Of a stretch of DNA of 64,000 bases, positions 8,402-17,708 are shown in pieces. A program made the position numbers and the translations under genes. The stretch lies in assembly GCF_009725995.1 (NCBI RefSeq), contig NZ_RCNS01000002.1, forward strand, positions 1,240,001 through 1,304,000, given 5' to 3'. The DNA is from Zobellia laminariae (GTDB lineage: Bacteria; Bacteroidota; Bacteroidia; Flavobacteriales; Flavobacteriaceae). The notes beneath the pieces are model-generated. The model had not been told where the DNA came from. It was given only the letters and a program-made list of their open reading frames with translations, and made no database searches. The first letter of the stretch is position 1. Each line of letters opens with the position of its first letter.

Positions 8402-11321
8402 TAAACTTACCAATCAGCTTTTTTGGGAAATCTATGATATTGGTTAAAAATGAATTATCGCTCGAGGATATCTCATTAGCCTCAACTTGAATGTCCAATA
8501 CTTTTTTATCGTACTTTTTATCAAGTACCTCGGTATCTTCCAATTCAAAATCAAAATCTAAAGTATTTGACGCTCTTGGAACAAAATCTGTTTTCTTGGT
8601 TTTGGAATATTCTTTTTTAGACTTAGTTTCTACAAAAGGTTCTAGTATAGAAAGGTCAATAGGCAGTTCTCCCATTGGTCTGGGTATAAGGTCCTTTTCA
8701 AACTCGCTTTTTCTAGATACTTTTTCTACTAACAGTTTTAAAACTTCTTGAGCCTTAGTTCTAATTTCTAAATTAGAGTCACTCAGAAGTCCATCTAAAA
8801 AAGTAATTTCCTTTTCATCTCCAACGGAAACAATCTCATCTAGAAGCAACAGCTTAGATTCGGTATCTACATTCTTGAATAAGTCTGCAAACACATTAAA
8901 TGCCGGCATCTCCAACTCCAGCTCTAGTGGTGTTTTACCACTAGTTTTTTTTGTTGTTTTCTGTGTATAAGAAAACTGTTCTATGAGACTTAAAATACGG
9001 TCTCTTATAAAACTCTGGTTTTCTTCTGCCAAAAGCTCTTGCAATAAGGGTATCTCACGATGATCGCCCATTTCTTCCAAATCATCAAGAAGCCCCATCA
9101 TGTAAGCTTCATGTTCATTGTAATAAATAGGCTCTGGAATTAAATCTGCGAAAGGTTTAATGGGCTTTACAGGCTCTATCTTATCTTTTTCTAATTCATT
9201 TTCCCGTCGTTCATTTTCTGCCATTAGCCAAGATATTACGTCTTGAGAATCATTGACTACAGGGCCTACTTGATTGGTATTACTGGTCTCTTCAGGAACT
9301 TCTTCTATTTCCTCTTTTACTTCAGGAATTGCATTTTTTGTATTTTCAAACTGAACCTCAAAATCAGATAGCGTATAGCCATCTAAACTGTTTGTGTTTT
9401 TAGCCTCTACTTCTTCAGGCGTTGTGTCAACAACATATTGCTCATCTACAACCTCGTTATCCATAACGATTGGTAAAAAATTAAGCTCATTAATTTCATT
9501 AATGAGTCCCTGTAAATCCTCATGTTCATCCAAAGTACTAGCTTCAGATAATTCTTTTTCTACTTTCTGCTCATCTACTACAATAGGAAGAAAATCGATT
9601 TTAGAAACATCAAAATTTGGTTTATCTATGGTAGCATCGGATTGAATAATTGAATTAATTTCATCAAATTCAACTTCAATCTTTTTAATGTCGCGGCTGG
9701 GGTTTTCTGAATCTGCCATAGGTTTGTATTTTGGTATAGAATGGTTAGTTGTGTATGTGTTATCATTTGTTACAAGGGGTAAAAAATCGAACCTTAATGA
9801 AGGCTCTGAAAATATTTCCGCTTGTGGATTCCTTATTTTAGTAGAACCACCATAGACCATAATAGGGTCAACAACAATTATCTCGGTTACTTGTAAAACT
9901 TCGATTTGTTCTGGTTCGCAATCTTCATGTTCTTCAACTGTTTTATTTTCAGTAATCTCAGATACTTCAGTATTCGCGATTATCTGCTCTGTAGCTTCTT
10001 CTTCTTCTGATTGCTCTATACTCGTATTAAAATGAACATCATTAGGTAGCTCTTCTGGAGCGCTATCAACAGATATTGATTCTTCTACCGTATCTTCTTT
10101 TTCGAAATCCTTAACAATAGCAGAAACACCTGTTTTTTCTTCAATATCTTTTGCACCTGCAGAAACTTGAGGTAATTCAATTTCTATATTTTCAGTAGTA
10201 TCAAGTATTATTTGTCCTTCTTCGACTTCAGCTACATACTCTTTTGCAACCTCAATGCCTTCAGATGGCATAACACTCTCTGGCGCAATAGTATTTATAG
10301 CTAGTAACGCCTTACTAGAGACTAAAAAGTCGCTTTCTCTCCTTTCGATTTCGTTTAAGAAACCAAGCTCATCAAGACTTCCTATTTCAGCAATGGCGCC
10401 TAAAACAGCAATTTTACTATAAGTATTAGATTTTTTAAAAATGGATTTAAGCGTAGGTATAGCCTCAACTACATAAAACTCTTTAATACAACTAATTGCC
10501 TCCTGTTTAATTTGATTGTCCTTATGCTTTAGCAGCTCAATAAGAGAAGCATTAGCATCGTTTTGGTTGTAATATTTTATAAGCCTTAAAGAGAAAAGAA
10601 CCACATGCTTATTCTTTGAAGTTAGCCACATTCTAAACCTAGGCGGTTCAAAACCCTCTTGATTACGGATAACGTCAAGCAACTTCAACTGCTGCCATTC
10701 AGATATTTTATAGCGTGTAGTGTCAAGGAAATAATTAATTCCTTCCGGCTTTAATGTAACCGTGGCAATTTCTGCCTGTTTTCTAATAGTGCCTGTTTTG
10801 TGATTAATGAATTTGGTAATAAAACTATAGGCTGTTTCAACTTGCATTTGTGTAAGCTCCAAAATTCCTTTTGAGACAACTTCCCAACGCCAACTTTTAA
10901 GTTTTTTAAAAGCATCTTTTTCAAGTCCTAAATCTTGATACAATTCAAAAAGTCGCGTTTGTGTATCTCCCGAAACATCTTTTCTCAGATCTAAAAGGAC
11001 TTCTACTAGTATTTTTCTGTTGAAATCATTTTTGAGTAATTCGCGTATTTCAATTTTAAGGGAGATGTAATTAGATTTTTCGTCTTTATTGGCATCTTCT
11101 TCATAAAACAGAAACTCACTAATCATTGGTGAAAGTTCCTTTTTACTTTGCTTGGTGAGTCGCGCGGTTCCAGATATCCTATTTCTAAGAAAGAAAACAG
11201 AGATAAAATAAATTACAGCTAGCACAATAAAAAGTATAGATAAAGCCCACAGAAAGTCTGTGTTAATGCTAGGTGCCGTTATAAAAGCCACCCCATAATA
11301 TGTATTGCTGGTATCTAACAA
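8394..11321 (-). CDS. Membrane-anchored HEAT-repeat scaffold with long acidic linker
   Basis: A 975-aa protein with a single transmembrane helix near the N-terminus (about 22-46, WALSILFIVLAVIYFISVFF). HEAT-like repeats follow (about 100-350; LLDVIRNQEGFEPPRFR, LKHKDNQIKQEAISCIKEF). An acidic, Glu/Val-rich, probably disordered stretch (about 350-690) contains the recurring motif DFLPIV (variants FDFLPLV, LNFLPIV). A second HEAT block is at about 715-860. The start is a TTG at 11321, 1 nt after the receiver stop: there is no ATG before the membrane helix, so TTG (or a GTG ten codons on) must be used. It lies between the receiver and the synthase, and could transmit a signal or organise the complex; this is inference. 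Confidence 0.75.
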   Translation of the reverse strand: MLDTSNTYYGVAFITAPSINTDFLWALSILFIVLAVIYFISVFFLRNRISGTARLTKQSKKELSPMISEFLFYEEDANKDEKSNYISLKIEIRELLKNDFNRKILVEVLLDLRKDVSGDTQTRLFELYQDLGLEKDAFKKLKSWRWEVVSKGILELTQMQVETAYSFITKFINHKTGTIRKQAEIATVTLKPEGINYFLDTTRYKISEWQQLKLLDVIRNQEGFEPPRFRMWLTSKNKHVVLFSLRLIKYYNQNDANASLIELLKHKDNQIKQEAISCIKEFYVVEAIPTLKSIFKKSNTYSKIAVLGAIAEIGSLDELGFLNEIERRESDFLVSSKALLAINTIAPESVMPSEGIEVAKEYVAEVEEGQIILDTTENIEIELPQVSAGAKDIEEKTGVSAIVKDFEKEDTVEESISVDSAPEELPNDVHFNTSIEQSEEEEATEQIIANTEVSEITENKTVEEHEDCEPEQIEVLQVTEIIVVDPIMVYGGSTKIRNPQAEIFSEPSLRFDFLPLVTNDNTYTTNHSIPKYKPMADSENPSRDIKKIEVEFDEINSIIQSDATIDKPNFDVSKIDFLPIVVDEQKVEKELSEASTLDEHEDLQGLINEINELNFLPIVMDNEVVDEQYVVDTTPEEVEAKNTNSLDGYTLSDFEVQFENTKNAIPEVKEEIEEVPEETSNTNQVGPVVNDSQDVISWLMAENERRENELEKDKIEPVKPIKPFADLIPEPIYYNEHEAYMMGLLDDLEEMGDHREIPLLQELLAEENQSFIRDRILSLIEQFSYTQKTTKKTSGKTPLELELEMPAFNVFADLFKNVDTESKLLLLDEIVSVGDEKEITFLDGLLSDSNLEIRTKAQEVLKLLVEKVSRKSEFEKDLIPRPMGELPIDLSILEPFVETKSKKEYSKTKKTDFVPRASNTLDFDFELEDTEVLDKKYDKKVLDIQVEANEISSSDNSFLTNIIDFPKKLIGKFNG

Positions 11322-11322
11322 A

Positions 11323-11694
11323 TTAGTTTTTGTTCAGTTCGCGGGCAACGCGTACCAATAGTTCTGACGGACTTACTGGTTTTGATATAAAGTCATTAGC
11401 GCCCAATTCAAATGCATTCAATACGTTTTCTTCATTTCCTGCAGAGGATATGATTATAATGGGTATTTGAGAATTCAATTCTTTACGGACGTAAGCAATG
11501 AGTTCCATACCTGAGAAGTAAGGCATCATAATATCGCTCACTATTATATCTGGCATAGTACCAGCTAGATATTCTTTTACTTCTTTTCCGTTGGCACGGT
11601 GGCTAACATCGTAGCCTCCTTTTTTTAATCGAAAGTTGAGTAGAGATGCAAGCAACTCATCATCCTCCGCCAACAATAATCTCTTTTTGGTCAT
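11323..11694 (-). CDS. Stand-alone response-regulator receiver (CheY-like)
   Basis: A 123-aa single-domain receiver. The acidic pair is D11/D12 (LLLAEDDE), the phospho-acceptor is D54 (IIVSDIMMP) and the conserved Lys is K105 (ISKPVSPSE). There is no output domain, so it must act through protein contacts. It sits 11 bp after an HPt gene and directly before the HEAT gene. Phosphotransfer from HPt to this receiver, then binding to the membrane HEAT protein, is the natural hypothesis. No histidine kinase lies in the cluster. Confidence 0.93.
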   Translation of the reverse strand: MTKKRLLLAEDDELLASLLNFRLKKGGYDVSHRANGKEVKEYLAGTMPDIIVSDIMMPYFSGMELIAYVRKELNSQIPIIIISSAGNEENVLNAFELGANDFISKPVSPSELLVRVARELNKN

Positions 11695-11705
11695 TGTTGG
11701 GGATT

Positions 11706-12440
11706 TTAGTTGTTGGTCAACTCCACATAAGCACTATCTAATGATTTTTTTACTTTAGGAAATTCTTCATTAAAGCACTTGCAAAGAAACTCTAGATGCT
11801 TAGGGTCTTGGTCTATTTTGCATCCTTTTTGAATTTGGACCACAATATCATGCAGACCATCTGTTCGCATCATAGCCAGTCCTGCTTTTATTTTATGTGC
11901 AGCGAAATCTAACTGTTCAAAATCCTCACTTTGAAGGTGAATTTTGGCAGCTCCCATGAACTCAAGGGCATTCCCTATGAAAAGAGTAATTAACTCACGC
12001 AAAAGGCCCATTTCGCCCAAGCATTCCTCTAGAATTATACTTAAGTCTATTTGATTATCGCTATTTTGCTTATCGTTGGTCTTTCCGTTAAAAATTAAAA
12101 AGTCTTTTTCGTCCATGGCAGTATCAATTTCAAGGTCTTTTAAAACATTACCATAAGATTTATGGTGTTCCACAATAGCTTCGTATGTCTGCAAATCTAT
12201 TTCTGGATAAGCAGTTTCAAACTCATTAGTTCTTGCTATCGATTTTTTTTCTTGACTATCATTACTAGAATCATTATTGCTCTCCCTAGATAGGAAGACC
12301 ATTTCTAATAGATTCTTTTTAAAATGTTGGAAAGATATTTTAAGATGGAAAGCTTCGTCTGTAGTTAATTTTTCAGATGAAAAATTATTAAGATGCGATT
12401 CTAAATCCGATAATTGGAAAAGTAGGTTTTTCGTTTTCAA
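11706..12440 (-). CDS. HPt (histidine phosphotransfer) domain protein
   Basis: A 244-aa soluble protein. Residues about 130-235 form an HPt four-helix bundle with the phospho-accepting motif AAHKIKAG (H182). The N-terminal 120 residues are helical and polar with a Ser/Asn/Asp-rich linker (about 52-64) and match nothing I recognise. The start is a TTG at 12440: six codons upstream there is an in-frame TAA, and the first ATG would remove the first 46 residues. It heads the six-gene operon. Its partner kinase must be encoded elsewhere. Confidence 0.85.
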   Translation of the reverse strand: MKTKNLLFQLSDLESHLNNFSSEKLTTDEAFHLKISFQHFKKNLLEMVFLSRESNNDSSNDSQEKKSIARTNEFETAYPEIDLQTYEAIVEHHKSYGNVLKDLEIDTAMDEKDFLIFNGKTNDKQNSDNQIDLSIILEECLGEMGLLRELITLFIGNALEFMGAAKIHLQSEDFEQLDFAAHKIKAGLAMMRTDGLHDIVVQIQKGCKIDQDPKHLEFLCKCFNEEFPKVKKSLDSAYVELTNN

Positions 12441-12634
12441 TTTGGGTAGTTTAGGTTAATAAGAATGGGACTGATATATTGTTATTTTTTCATTACTTCA
12501 TTTATAAAATCCTTAAGTATATTATGCTATAAAAGTAAAATTCTCTTTTTATCAGAGGGTAGGCAACTTTATGTTCCCTAGAGGCCCATACATGTTGTCA
12601 AAGTGCTTAAATTGTAGGTTAAAACCATATCAAT

Positions 12635-13936
12635 ATGAAGCATTTTATCTGTTTATTAAGCATTCTATCTGTCCTGTCCTGTGGGGAAACCAATAAAAAA
12701 GAGCAAGATACCGCACAAGAAACTGTGCTGGAGAAAGCCAAAAAAATTCATGAAAAAGTAATTACCATTGATACCCATAATGATATCAATGTCCACAACT
12801 TTACAGATAGCCTGAACTATACTCAGCGGCTGGAGACACAAATTAATCTACCTAAAATGGAAGAAGGTGGTTTGGATGTTTCTTGGCTTATAGTTTATAC
12901 CGGTCAAGATACATTAACCGATGAGGGTTATGCTAAGGCTGAAGAGAATGCTATGTCAAAATTTGAGTCCATACATCGTTTGTGCGAAGAAATTGCTCCG
13001 GACAAAATAGATTTAGCCCTAACGTCAGATGATGTAAAACGTATACATGCATCCGGTAAAAAAGTAGCCATGATCGGTGTAGAAAATGCCTATCCTATGG
13101 GCAATGATTTAACCAATTTTAAAAAGTACTATGACCTAGGAGCACGTTATATTTCATTAGCACATAACGGTCATAGCCAGTTTAGTGATTCCAATACCGG
13201 AGAGAAAGATAGTGTATGGCTTCATAATGGTTTAAGTAAACTAGGCCAAGAAGCTGTAAAAGAGATGAATAGATTAGGTATTATGGTAGATGTTTCGCAC
13301 CCTTCAAAAGAGGCAATGAAACAGATGATTGCTCTTTCCAAAGCACCTATTATAGCTTCACACTCTTCGGCAAGAGCCTTGTGCGACCATAGTAGAAACC
13401 TTGATGATGAGCAGTTGAAACTTATGAAAGAAAACGGTGGGGTTGTACAAACCGTAGCTTTTAGTTCTTATTTGAATACAGAAAAAGATAAGGCTTACAA
13501 TGCTTATATGAAGTCAATTTTAGAAAAAGTAGCCGATTCTATGGGTATTGAATGGTATACAAGAGATCAATTTTCTTCATTGACCGATACGCAGAAGGAA
13601 ACTTTTATGAAAAATTATCCAAAGGTGAAAAAGATAGGAATTTCAATTGCTGACAAAACTGCTGGTGCTCCCCCAATGGTAGATGTAGCAGATTTTGTTG
13701 ACCACATAGACTACATAGTCGATTTAATAGGAATCGACTATGTAGGTATTAGTTCTGATTTTGATGGTGGTGGAGGTATTAAAGGATGGTCAGATGCTTC
13801 TGAGACCTTTAATGTTACCCTTGAACTTGTAAAACGAGGATATACCGAAGAAGAAATTGCCAAATTATGGGGCGAAAATCTGTTGCGGGTTTTAGACGAA
13901 GTTCAAGCCGTTGCCAAAGGCATGCAAGAATCTTAG
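12635..13936 (+). CDS. Membrane dipeptidase (peptidase family M19), lipoprotein
   Basis: A 433-aa enzyme of the renal-dipeptidase family: zinc-dependent TIM-barrel hydrolase of dipeptides, sometimes beta-lactams. The N-terminus is a lipoprotein signal with lipobox LSVLSC (C16). Metal-site motifs are visible: THND (H48, D50), the bridging Glu in GVENAYPMG, DVSHPS, IASHSSARAL and GISSDFDGGG. It has no LES-like acidic run after the Cys, so a periplasm-facing lipoprotein is likely. It is a single gene, and its end overlaps the convergent thioesterase gene by 4 bp. Confidence 0.93.
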   Translation: MKHFICLLSILSVLSCGETNKKEQDTAQETVLEKAKKIHEKVITIDTHNDINVHNFTDSLNYTQRLETQINLPKMEEGGLDVSWLIVYTGQDTLTDEGYAKAEENAMSKFESIHRLCEEIAPDKIDLALTSDDVKRIHASGKKVAMIGVENAYPMGNDLTNFKKYYDLGARYISLAHNGHSQFSDSNTGEKDSVWLHNGLSKLGQEAVKEMNRLGIMVDVSHPSKEAMKQMIALSKAPIIASHSSARALCDHSRNLDDEQLKLMKENGGVVQTVAFSSYLNTEKDKAYNAYMKSILEKVADSMGIEWYTRDQFSSLTDTQKETFMKNYPKVKKIGISIADKTAGAPPMVDVADFVDHIDYIVDLIGIDYVGISSDFDGGGGIKGWSDASETFNVTLELVKRGYTEEEIAKLWGENLLRVLDEVQAVAKGMQES

Positions 13937-14328
13937 TCTTCTTTAGCTAAACGGTCTACAACGTATTCAATCTTTGTTTTCCCATGAGGCTTCGGCTTCC
14001 CGTTCTCACCAAGGTTTACCATAATAATATTATCAACGGTAACGATGGTCTCATGGGTCATTTTATTACGGACTTCACAGTTTAATGTTAATGAGGATTT
14101 GCCAAATTTTACGACCTCAATACCAATTTCAACAATATCGCCCTTTACCGCAGAACTCATAAAATTAATTTCTGACATGTACTTGGTAACAACTTTTTTA
14201 CTCTCTAATTGAATAATGCTGTACAATGCAGCTTCTTCATCTATCCAAGCTAATACGCGACCTCCAAACAAGGTTTCGTTAGCATTTAAATCTCCGGGTT
14301 TTACCCATTTTCTAGAATGAAATCTCAT
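13933..14328 (-). CDS. Acyl-CoA thioesterase, hotdog fold
   Basis: A 131-aa protein of the YciA/BFIT-type hotdog thioesterase family. The conserved stretch NANETLFGGRVLAWIDEEAAL gives the catalytic Asp/Glu region after the Asn-x-x-x-x-Phe-Gly-Gly motif. A second signature, VVKFGKSSLTLNCEVRN, follows. It hydrolyses acyl-CoA thioesters in the cytoplasm; chain-length preference cannot be read. Single domain, monocistronic, convergent with the dipeptidase gene. Confidence 0.9.
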   Translation of the reverse strand: MRFHSRKWVKPGDLNANETLFGGRVLAWIDEEAALYSIIQLESKKVVTKYMSEINFMSSAVKGDIVEIGIEVVKFGKSSLTLNCEVRNKMTHETIVTVDNIIMVNLGENGKPKPHGKTKIEYVVDRLAKED

Positions 14329-14384
14329 GATACTAATGGTTTAAGTGTGTTGAATTTTTAGTAAAATTAGCAAACAAATGAACC

Positions 14385-15281
14385 CTAAAATAGTTTACCA
14401 GTAGAATCTTGCAACGTTTTTGGAATATGAAGGTCAGTATTCCATTTTTTATTCAATTTGTTAATAAATTGAGCGGAAATTAAAGGAGACTCCAATTCCA
14501 TATTTTGATGAACAAAGAAATGGATGTTGCGCAAACCTTGTTCTTTCCAACAGTCAAGTCTATCAATCCAATCATCTAAACGGTCATAATCGCTTACATG
14601 ATTTGCACCTACATAACGTACAAAAGCCTCATTGTAAGTGAGGCGCATATGCAACATATCCCTACGTCCTGCAGTGTCTACAATAATATTAGCAATGTTA
14701 TTTTCTTGTAATAGGTGATACAGTTCCTGACTTACTTTTTCATCATTAAACCAATCCGTATGCCTAAACTCCATAGCCAAAGGGAACTCTTTAGGCCAAA
14801 ATTCCACAAAGCGCACTACCCTGTCCCAATTCTTAGGATCAAAATTATCATGCATTTGCAGGAAAATTGTCCCCAACTTCTCTTTAAGGTTTGAGGTAAC
14901 TTCCAAATATCTATCAACTATGGGCAGTGAGGCTTCATTTAAGCGCCTCAAATGGCTGATGTCTCTAGATATCTTTGGGAAAAATTTGAAGCCTTCTGGC
15001 GTTTTATCATACCATTTCTCATATTGCTCCCCTGGAAAGATTCGATAAAACGTAGCATTCAATTCAATACTGTTAAATTGGGAACTGTAATAAACAAGTT
15101 CATCTTTTGTGCCGCGAGGATAAAAGTTCTTTAAATCCTGACGATTCCATTTAGCGCAACCTATTGAGATACTCAGAGGCTGATTTTTATCGAGATTAGC
15201 CAAGACTCCTGCCGTATCATCATGGTCTTTTGGCAACGTAAAATCTACTAATTCTGGGTGCTCTACTTTTCCGAATTTCAT
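14385..15281 (-). CDS. DUF72 family protein (YecE-like)
   Basis: A 298-aa protein with the DUF72 TIM-barrel features: SIGCAKWNRQDLKNFYP, FNSIELNATFYRIF, GFKFFPKISRDISHLRRL, LGTIFLQMHDNFDP, AMEFRHTDWF and the Tyr/Arg-rich end. DUF72 is widespread and its biochemical function is not established; some members are annotated as sugar isomerase-like barrels. The start MKFGK at 15281 has no competing upstream ATG. The gene appears monocistronic. Confidence 0.88.
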   Translation of the reverse strand: MKFGKVEHPELVDFTLPKDHDDTAGVLANLDKNQPLSISIGCAKWNRQDLKNFYPRGTKDELVYYSSQFNSIELNATFYRIFPGEQYEKWYDKTPEGFKFFPKISRDISHLRRLNEASLPIVDRYLEVTSNLKEKLGTIFLQMHDNFDPKNWDRVVRFVEFWPKEFPLAMEFRHTDWFNDEKVSQELYHLLQENNIANIIVDTAGRRDMLHMRLTYNEAFVRYVGANHVSDYDRLDDWIDRLDCWKEQGLRNIHFFVHQNMELESPLISAQFINKLNKKWNTDLHIPKTLQDSTGKLF

Positions 15282-15344
15282 TTTGATTCCCTTTTCAGTT
15301 CAGTTTCATTCTTCCTCGTTGGAATTATTACACTTCCTTTAAAT

Positions 15345-15370
15345 AAAAAAGCGGCTATTAAAATAGCCGC
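15345..15370 (-). terminator. Intrinsic terminator after the 15396-15995 gene
   Basis: Perfect inverted repeat GCGGCTATT / AATAGCCGC (15351-15370) with a 2-nt centre. On the minus strand it is followed by TTTTTTATTT. It ends the transcript of the 199-aa secreted protein gene before the DUF72 gene. Confidence 0.88.
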
Positions 15371-15395
15371 CTTCTATATATTATCCTTCAATATA

Positions 15396-15995
15396 CTATT
15401 TCATTGCCTTTTTTATAATATAACCAGCAATATTTTTAGCCAGTTTAGCATAACATTCAGAAATACGGTAACCGCTATTGTAATCATTACCCATGGCACC
15501 ATAGCCTTGTACATCTTCATAGGTGCCCTCTAACAATACATTACTTGGATTCGCAGTTTCATAAACTGTAATAGTAGCATCTATTTCCGCATTCTTTCTT
15601 ACCACACCAACATTATAACCTGCATAGATTTTATTTGAATGAATTTTCATTGTGTAATCTGCTGGGTCCATAGAAACGCTAACCTCGCCATCATCAAACC
15701 GTTTGTTGAACGATTCTATAAATTTAGGTTCGTAACGCTCTTCTCTATCTGCAAACCATGACTTTTTAAACTCCTCTCCCTTTCCAGCTTCTTTTTCTTC
15801 ACGTTTTGCCATCTTATCGGCTAAGAAATCCTCCTCTGAATCATATTTAGGAATCTCTAGGTTACTATAATCGAATTCTAAAGTATAAGCCGATACATCT
15901 TTTAGATTTTTAATATCGCCTTGACTAACTTTCATCTTTTGTGCATAGGTACTAGCCGATACGACTAATAATGCCATTACTAAATGTTTACGCAT
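15396..15995 (-). CDS. Secreted protein of unknown function, 199 aa
   Basis: A signal peptide (about 1-18, ending STYAQ) is followed by a mature protein with a Lys/Glu-rich central section (about 55-95, DFLADKMAKREEKEAGKGEEF). The C-terminal half is beta-rich (YTMKIHSNKIYAGYNVGVVRKNAEIDATITVYE) and ends with a helical, basic tail. The pattern resembles small periplasmic Bacteroidota proteins that form a single lipocalin-like or DUF4136-like domain, but I cannot assign it. It is monocistronic with its own terminator. Confidence 0.8.
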   Translation of the reverse strand: MRKHLVMALLVVSASTYAQKMKVSQGDIKNLKDVSAYTLEFDYSNLEIPKYDSEEDFLADKMAKREEKEAGKGEEFKKSWFADREERYEPKFIESFNKRFDDGEVSVSMDPADYTMKIHSNKIYAGYNVGVVRKNAEIDATITVYETANPSNVLLEGTYEDVQGYGAMGNDYNSGYRISECYAKLAKNIAGYIIKKAMK

Positions 15996-16190
15996 CTGAT
16001 TATAATTAATTATTATGGTTAATATTTAACTACAAGATACAAACGTTTCTAAAATGTGCAAGTTCTGCAACGACTTAAGTACACATATTTATTTTTCCAT
16101 TTTAGAAGAGTTATTTAAAATTAAATAATCATAAATAAAACAGTAACCACTTCTAATAAAATAGATTACAAACTTTATCTAAAGTGAATT

Positions 16191-17546
16191 CTATTTTTTG
16201 ATATACACAGTCTTCTTATTCAAAAACTCCTTGATACCATGAGAAGAAAGCTCTCTTCCGTAACCGGAAATACCAACTCCACCAAAAGGTAACCTTGGGT
16301 CACTTTTCACCAATTCGTTAACAAAAACTGCGCCTTCATCAAATTGAGGAATAAGATTTTCTACACGGTCTTTATTTGAAGAAAAAATACTCACTCCCAA
16401 TCCGAATACGGAATTATTAGAAAGTTCAACAGCCTCTTCATCTGTATCAAATATTGTAATTCCTATGGCAGGACCAAATGTTTCCTCTTTAAAAATGGGC
16501 ATATCTACAGTAACTTCAGAAAGTATGGTGGGTTCAAAAAAGGTTCCTTTCCTATTTCCCCCTAAAACAACTTTAGCACCCATTTCAATAGAACCGGAAA
16601 CTTGCTTTTCTAAATCTTCTGCCAAATCCTCACGGGCCATAACGCCTATATATGTGTCCTCGGCCATTGGGTCCCCCACTTTAAAACTCTTTACTTTCTC
16701 TACATACCTCTTGGTAAACTCTTCCGCTATACTTCTATGTACCAAAAGGCGCTTGCCAGCAATACAACTCTGACCAACATTTTGAAAACGAGCCGTAGCA
16801 CATGTCTCTATAGTTTCATCTAAATTGGTGTCCTCAAACACTACTAGAGCATTGCTTCCTCCTAACTCTAATACCGATTTTTTTATATTTTCTCCGGCAA
16901 TAGACGCAACGGAAGCTCCTGCTGGCTTACTTCCCGTTAGCGTTACGGCCTTTACTAGGTCATTATCTATTACAGATTTAATCTTATCACTGCTTAGTAC
17001 TAAGTTTTGAAAACATCCTTTAGGAAAACCGGCATTTTCAAATACTTCTTGTATCATTTCAGCAGACTTCATAACATTTGAAGCATGCTTTAAAATACCA
17101 ACATTACCAGCCATTAAATTAGGAGCTGCAAAACGGAAAACTTGCCAAAAGGGATAGTTCCAAGGCATAACCGCTAATATCACACCTAAAGGTTGGTACT
17201 TTACATAGCTGGTTTCCGCATCCGTTTCAATAATCTCATCTTGCAACTGACTTTCTGAATTTTCTGCGTAATATTCGCAAGCCCATGCACATTTTTCTAC
17301 TTCTGCAATGGATTGAGAAATAGGTTTCCCCATTTCTTTGGTGATAATCTCAGCATAGTTCCTTTTGCTATTACGAAGCTCTTCGGCTGCTTGAAACATC
17401 AGTTTTGACCGCTCTTCGTAGGACGTCTTTTTCCACTCAATAAAACATTCATGTGATGCTTTAATTTTTTCTTCTAACTCACTATTATTTAATTCTTTAA
17501 ATTGAAATAATTTTTCTCCGTCATATGGATTTACCGACTCTTTCAT
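16191..17546 (-). CDS. NAD(P)-dependent succinate-semialdehyde dehydrogenase-type aldehyde dehydrogenase
   Basis: A 451-aa member of the aldehyde dehydrogenase superfamily; the length matches the short GabD/Sad class. The cofactor and active-site landmarks are PWNYPFWQ (128-135), TLTGSKPAG (202-210), ELGGSNALVV with general base E227, and QNVGQSCIAGKR with nucleophile C261. The C-terminal PFGGVGISGYGRELSSHGIKEF is typical of this group. It oxidises succinate semialdehyde or a similar aldehyde; the exact substrate is not certain from sequence. Monocistronic. Confidence 0.88.
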   Translation of the reverse strand: MKESVNPYDGEKLFQFKELNNSELEEKIKASHECFIEWKKTSYEERSKLMFQAAEELRNSKRNYAEIITKEMGKPISQSIAEVEKCAWACEYYAENSESQLQDEIIETDAETSYVKYQPLGVILAVMPWNYPFWQVFRFAAPNLMAGNVGILKHASNVMKSAEMIQEVFENAGFPKGCFQNLVLSSDKIKSVIDNDLVKAVTLTGSKPAGASVASIAGENIKKSVLELGGSNALVVFEDTNLDETIETCATARFQNVGQSCIAGKRLLVHRSIAEEFTKRYVEKVKSFKVGDPMAEDTYIGVMAREDLAEDLEKQVSGSIEMGAKVVLGGNRKGTFFEPTILSEVTVDMPIFKEETFGPAIGITIFDTDEEAVELSNNSVFGLGVSIFSSNKDRVENLIPQFDEGAVFVNELVKSDPRLPFGGVGISGYGRELSSHGIKEFLNKKTVYIKK

Positions 17547-17708
17547 TTTCCACTTTTTTTATTTGAAACCAACTATTTCTTCATTGGCCGTGTATCTCTC
17601 TATTACAAAGTAACAAGTTTGAATTAATGTTCATAACCTCGTTAAGAACTAATTTTAACACAAAAAGGCACAGCCCGCTTAATCTCTACCTTTATAAAAA
17701 CCCGTATT

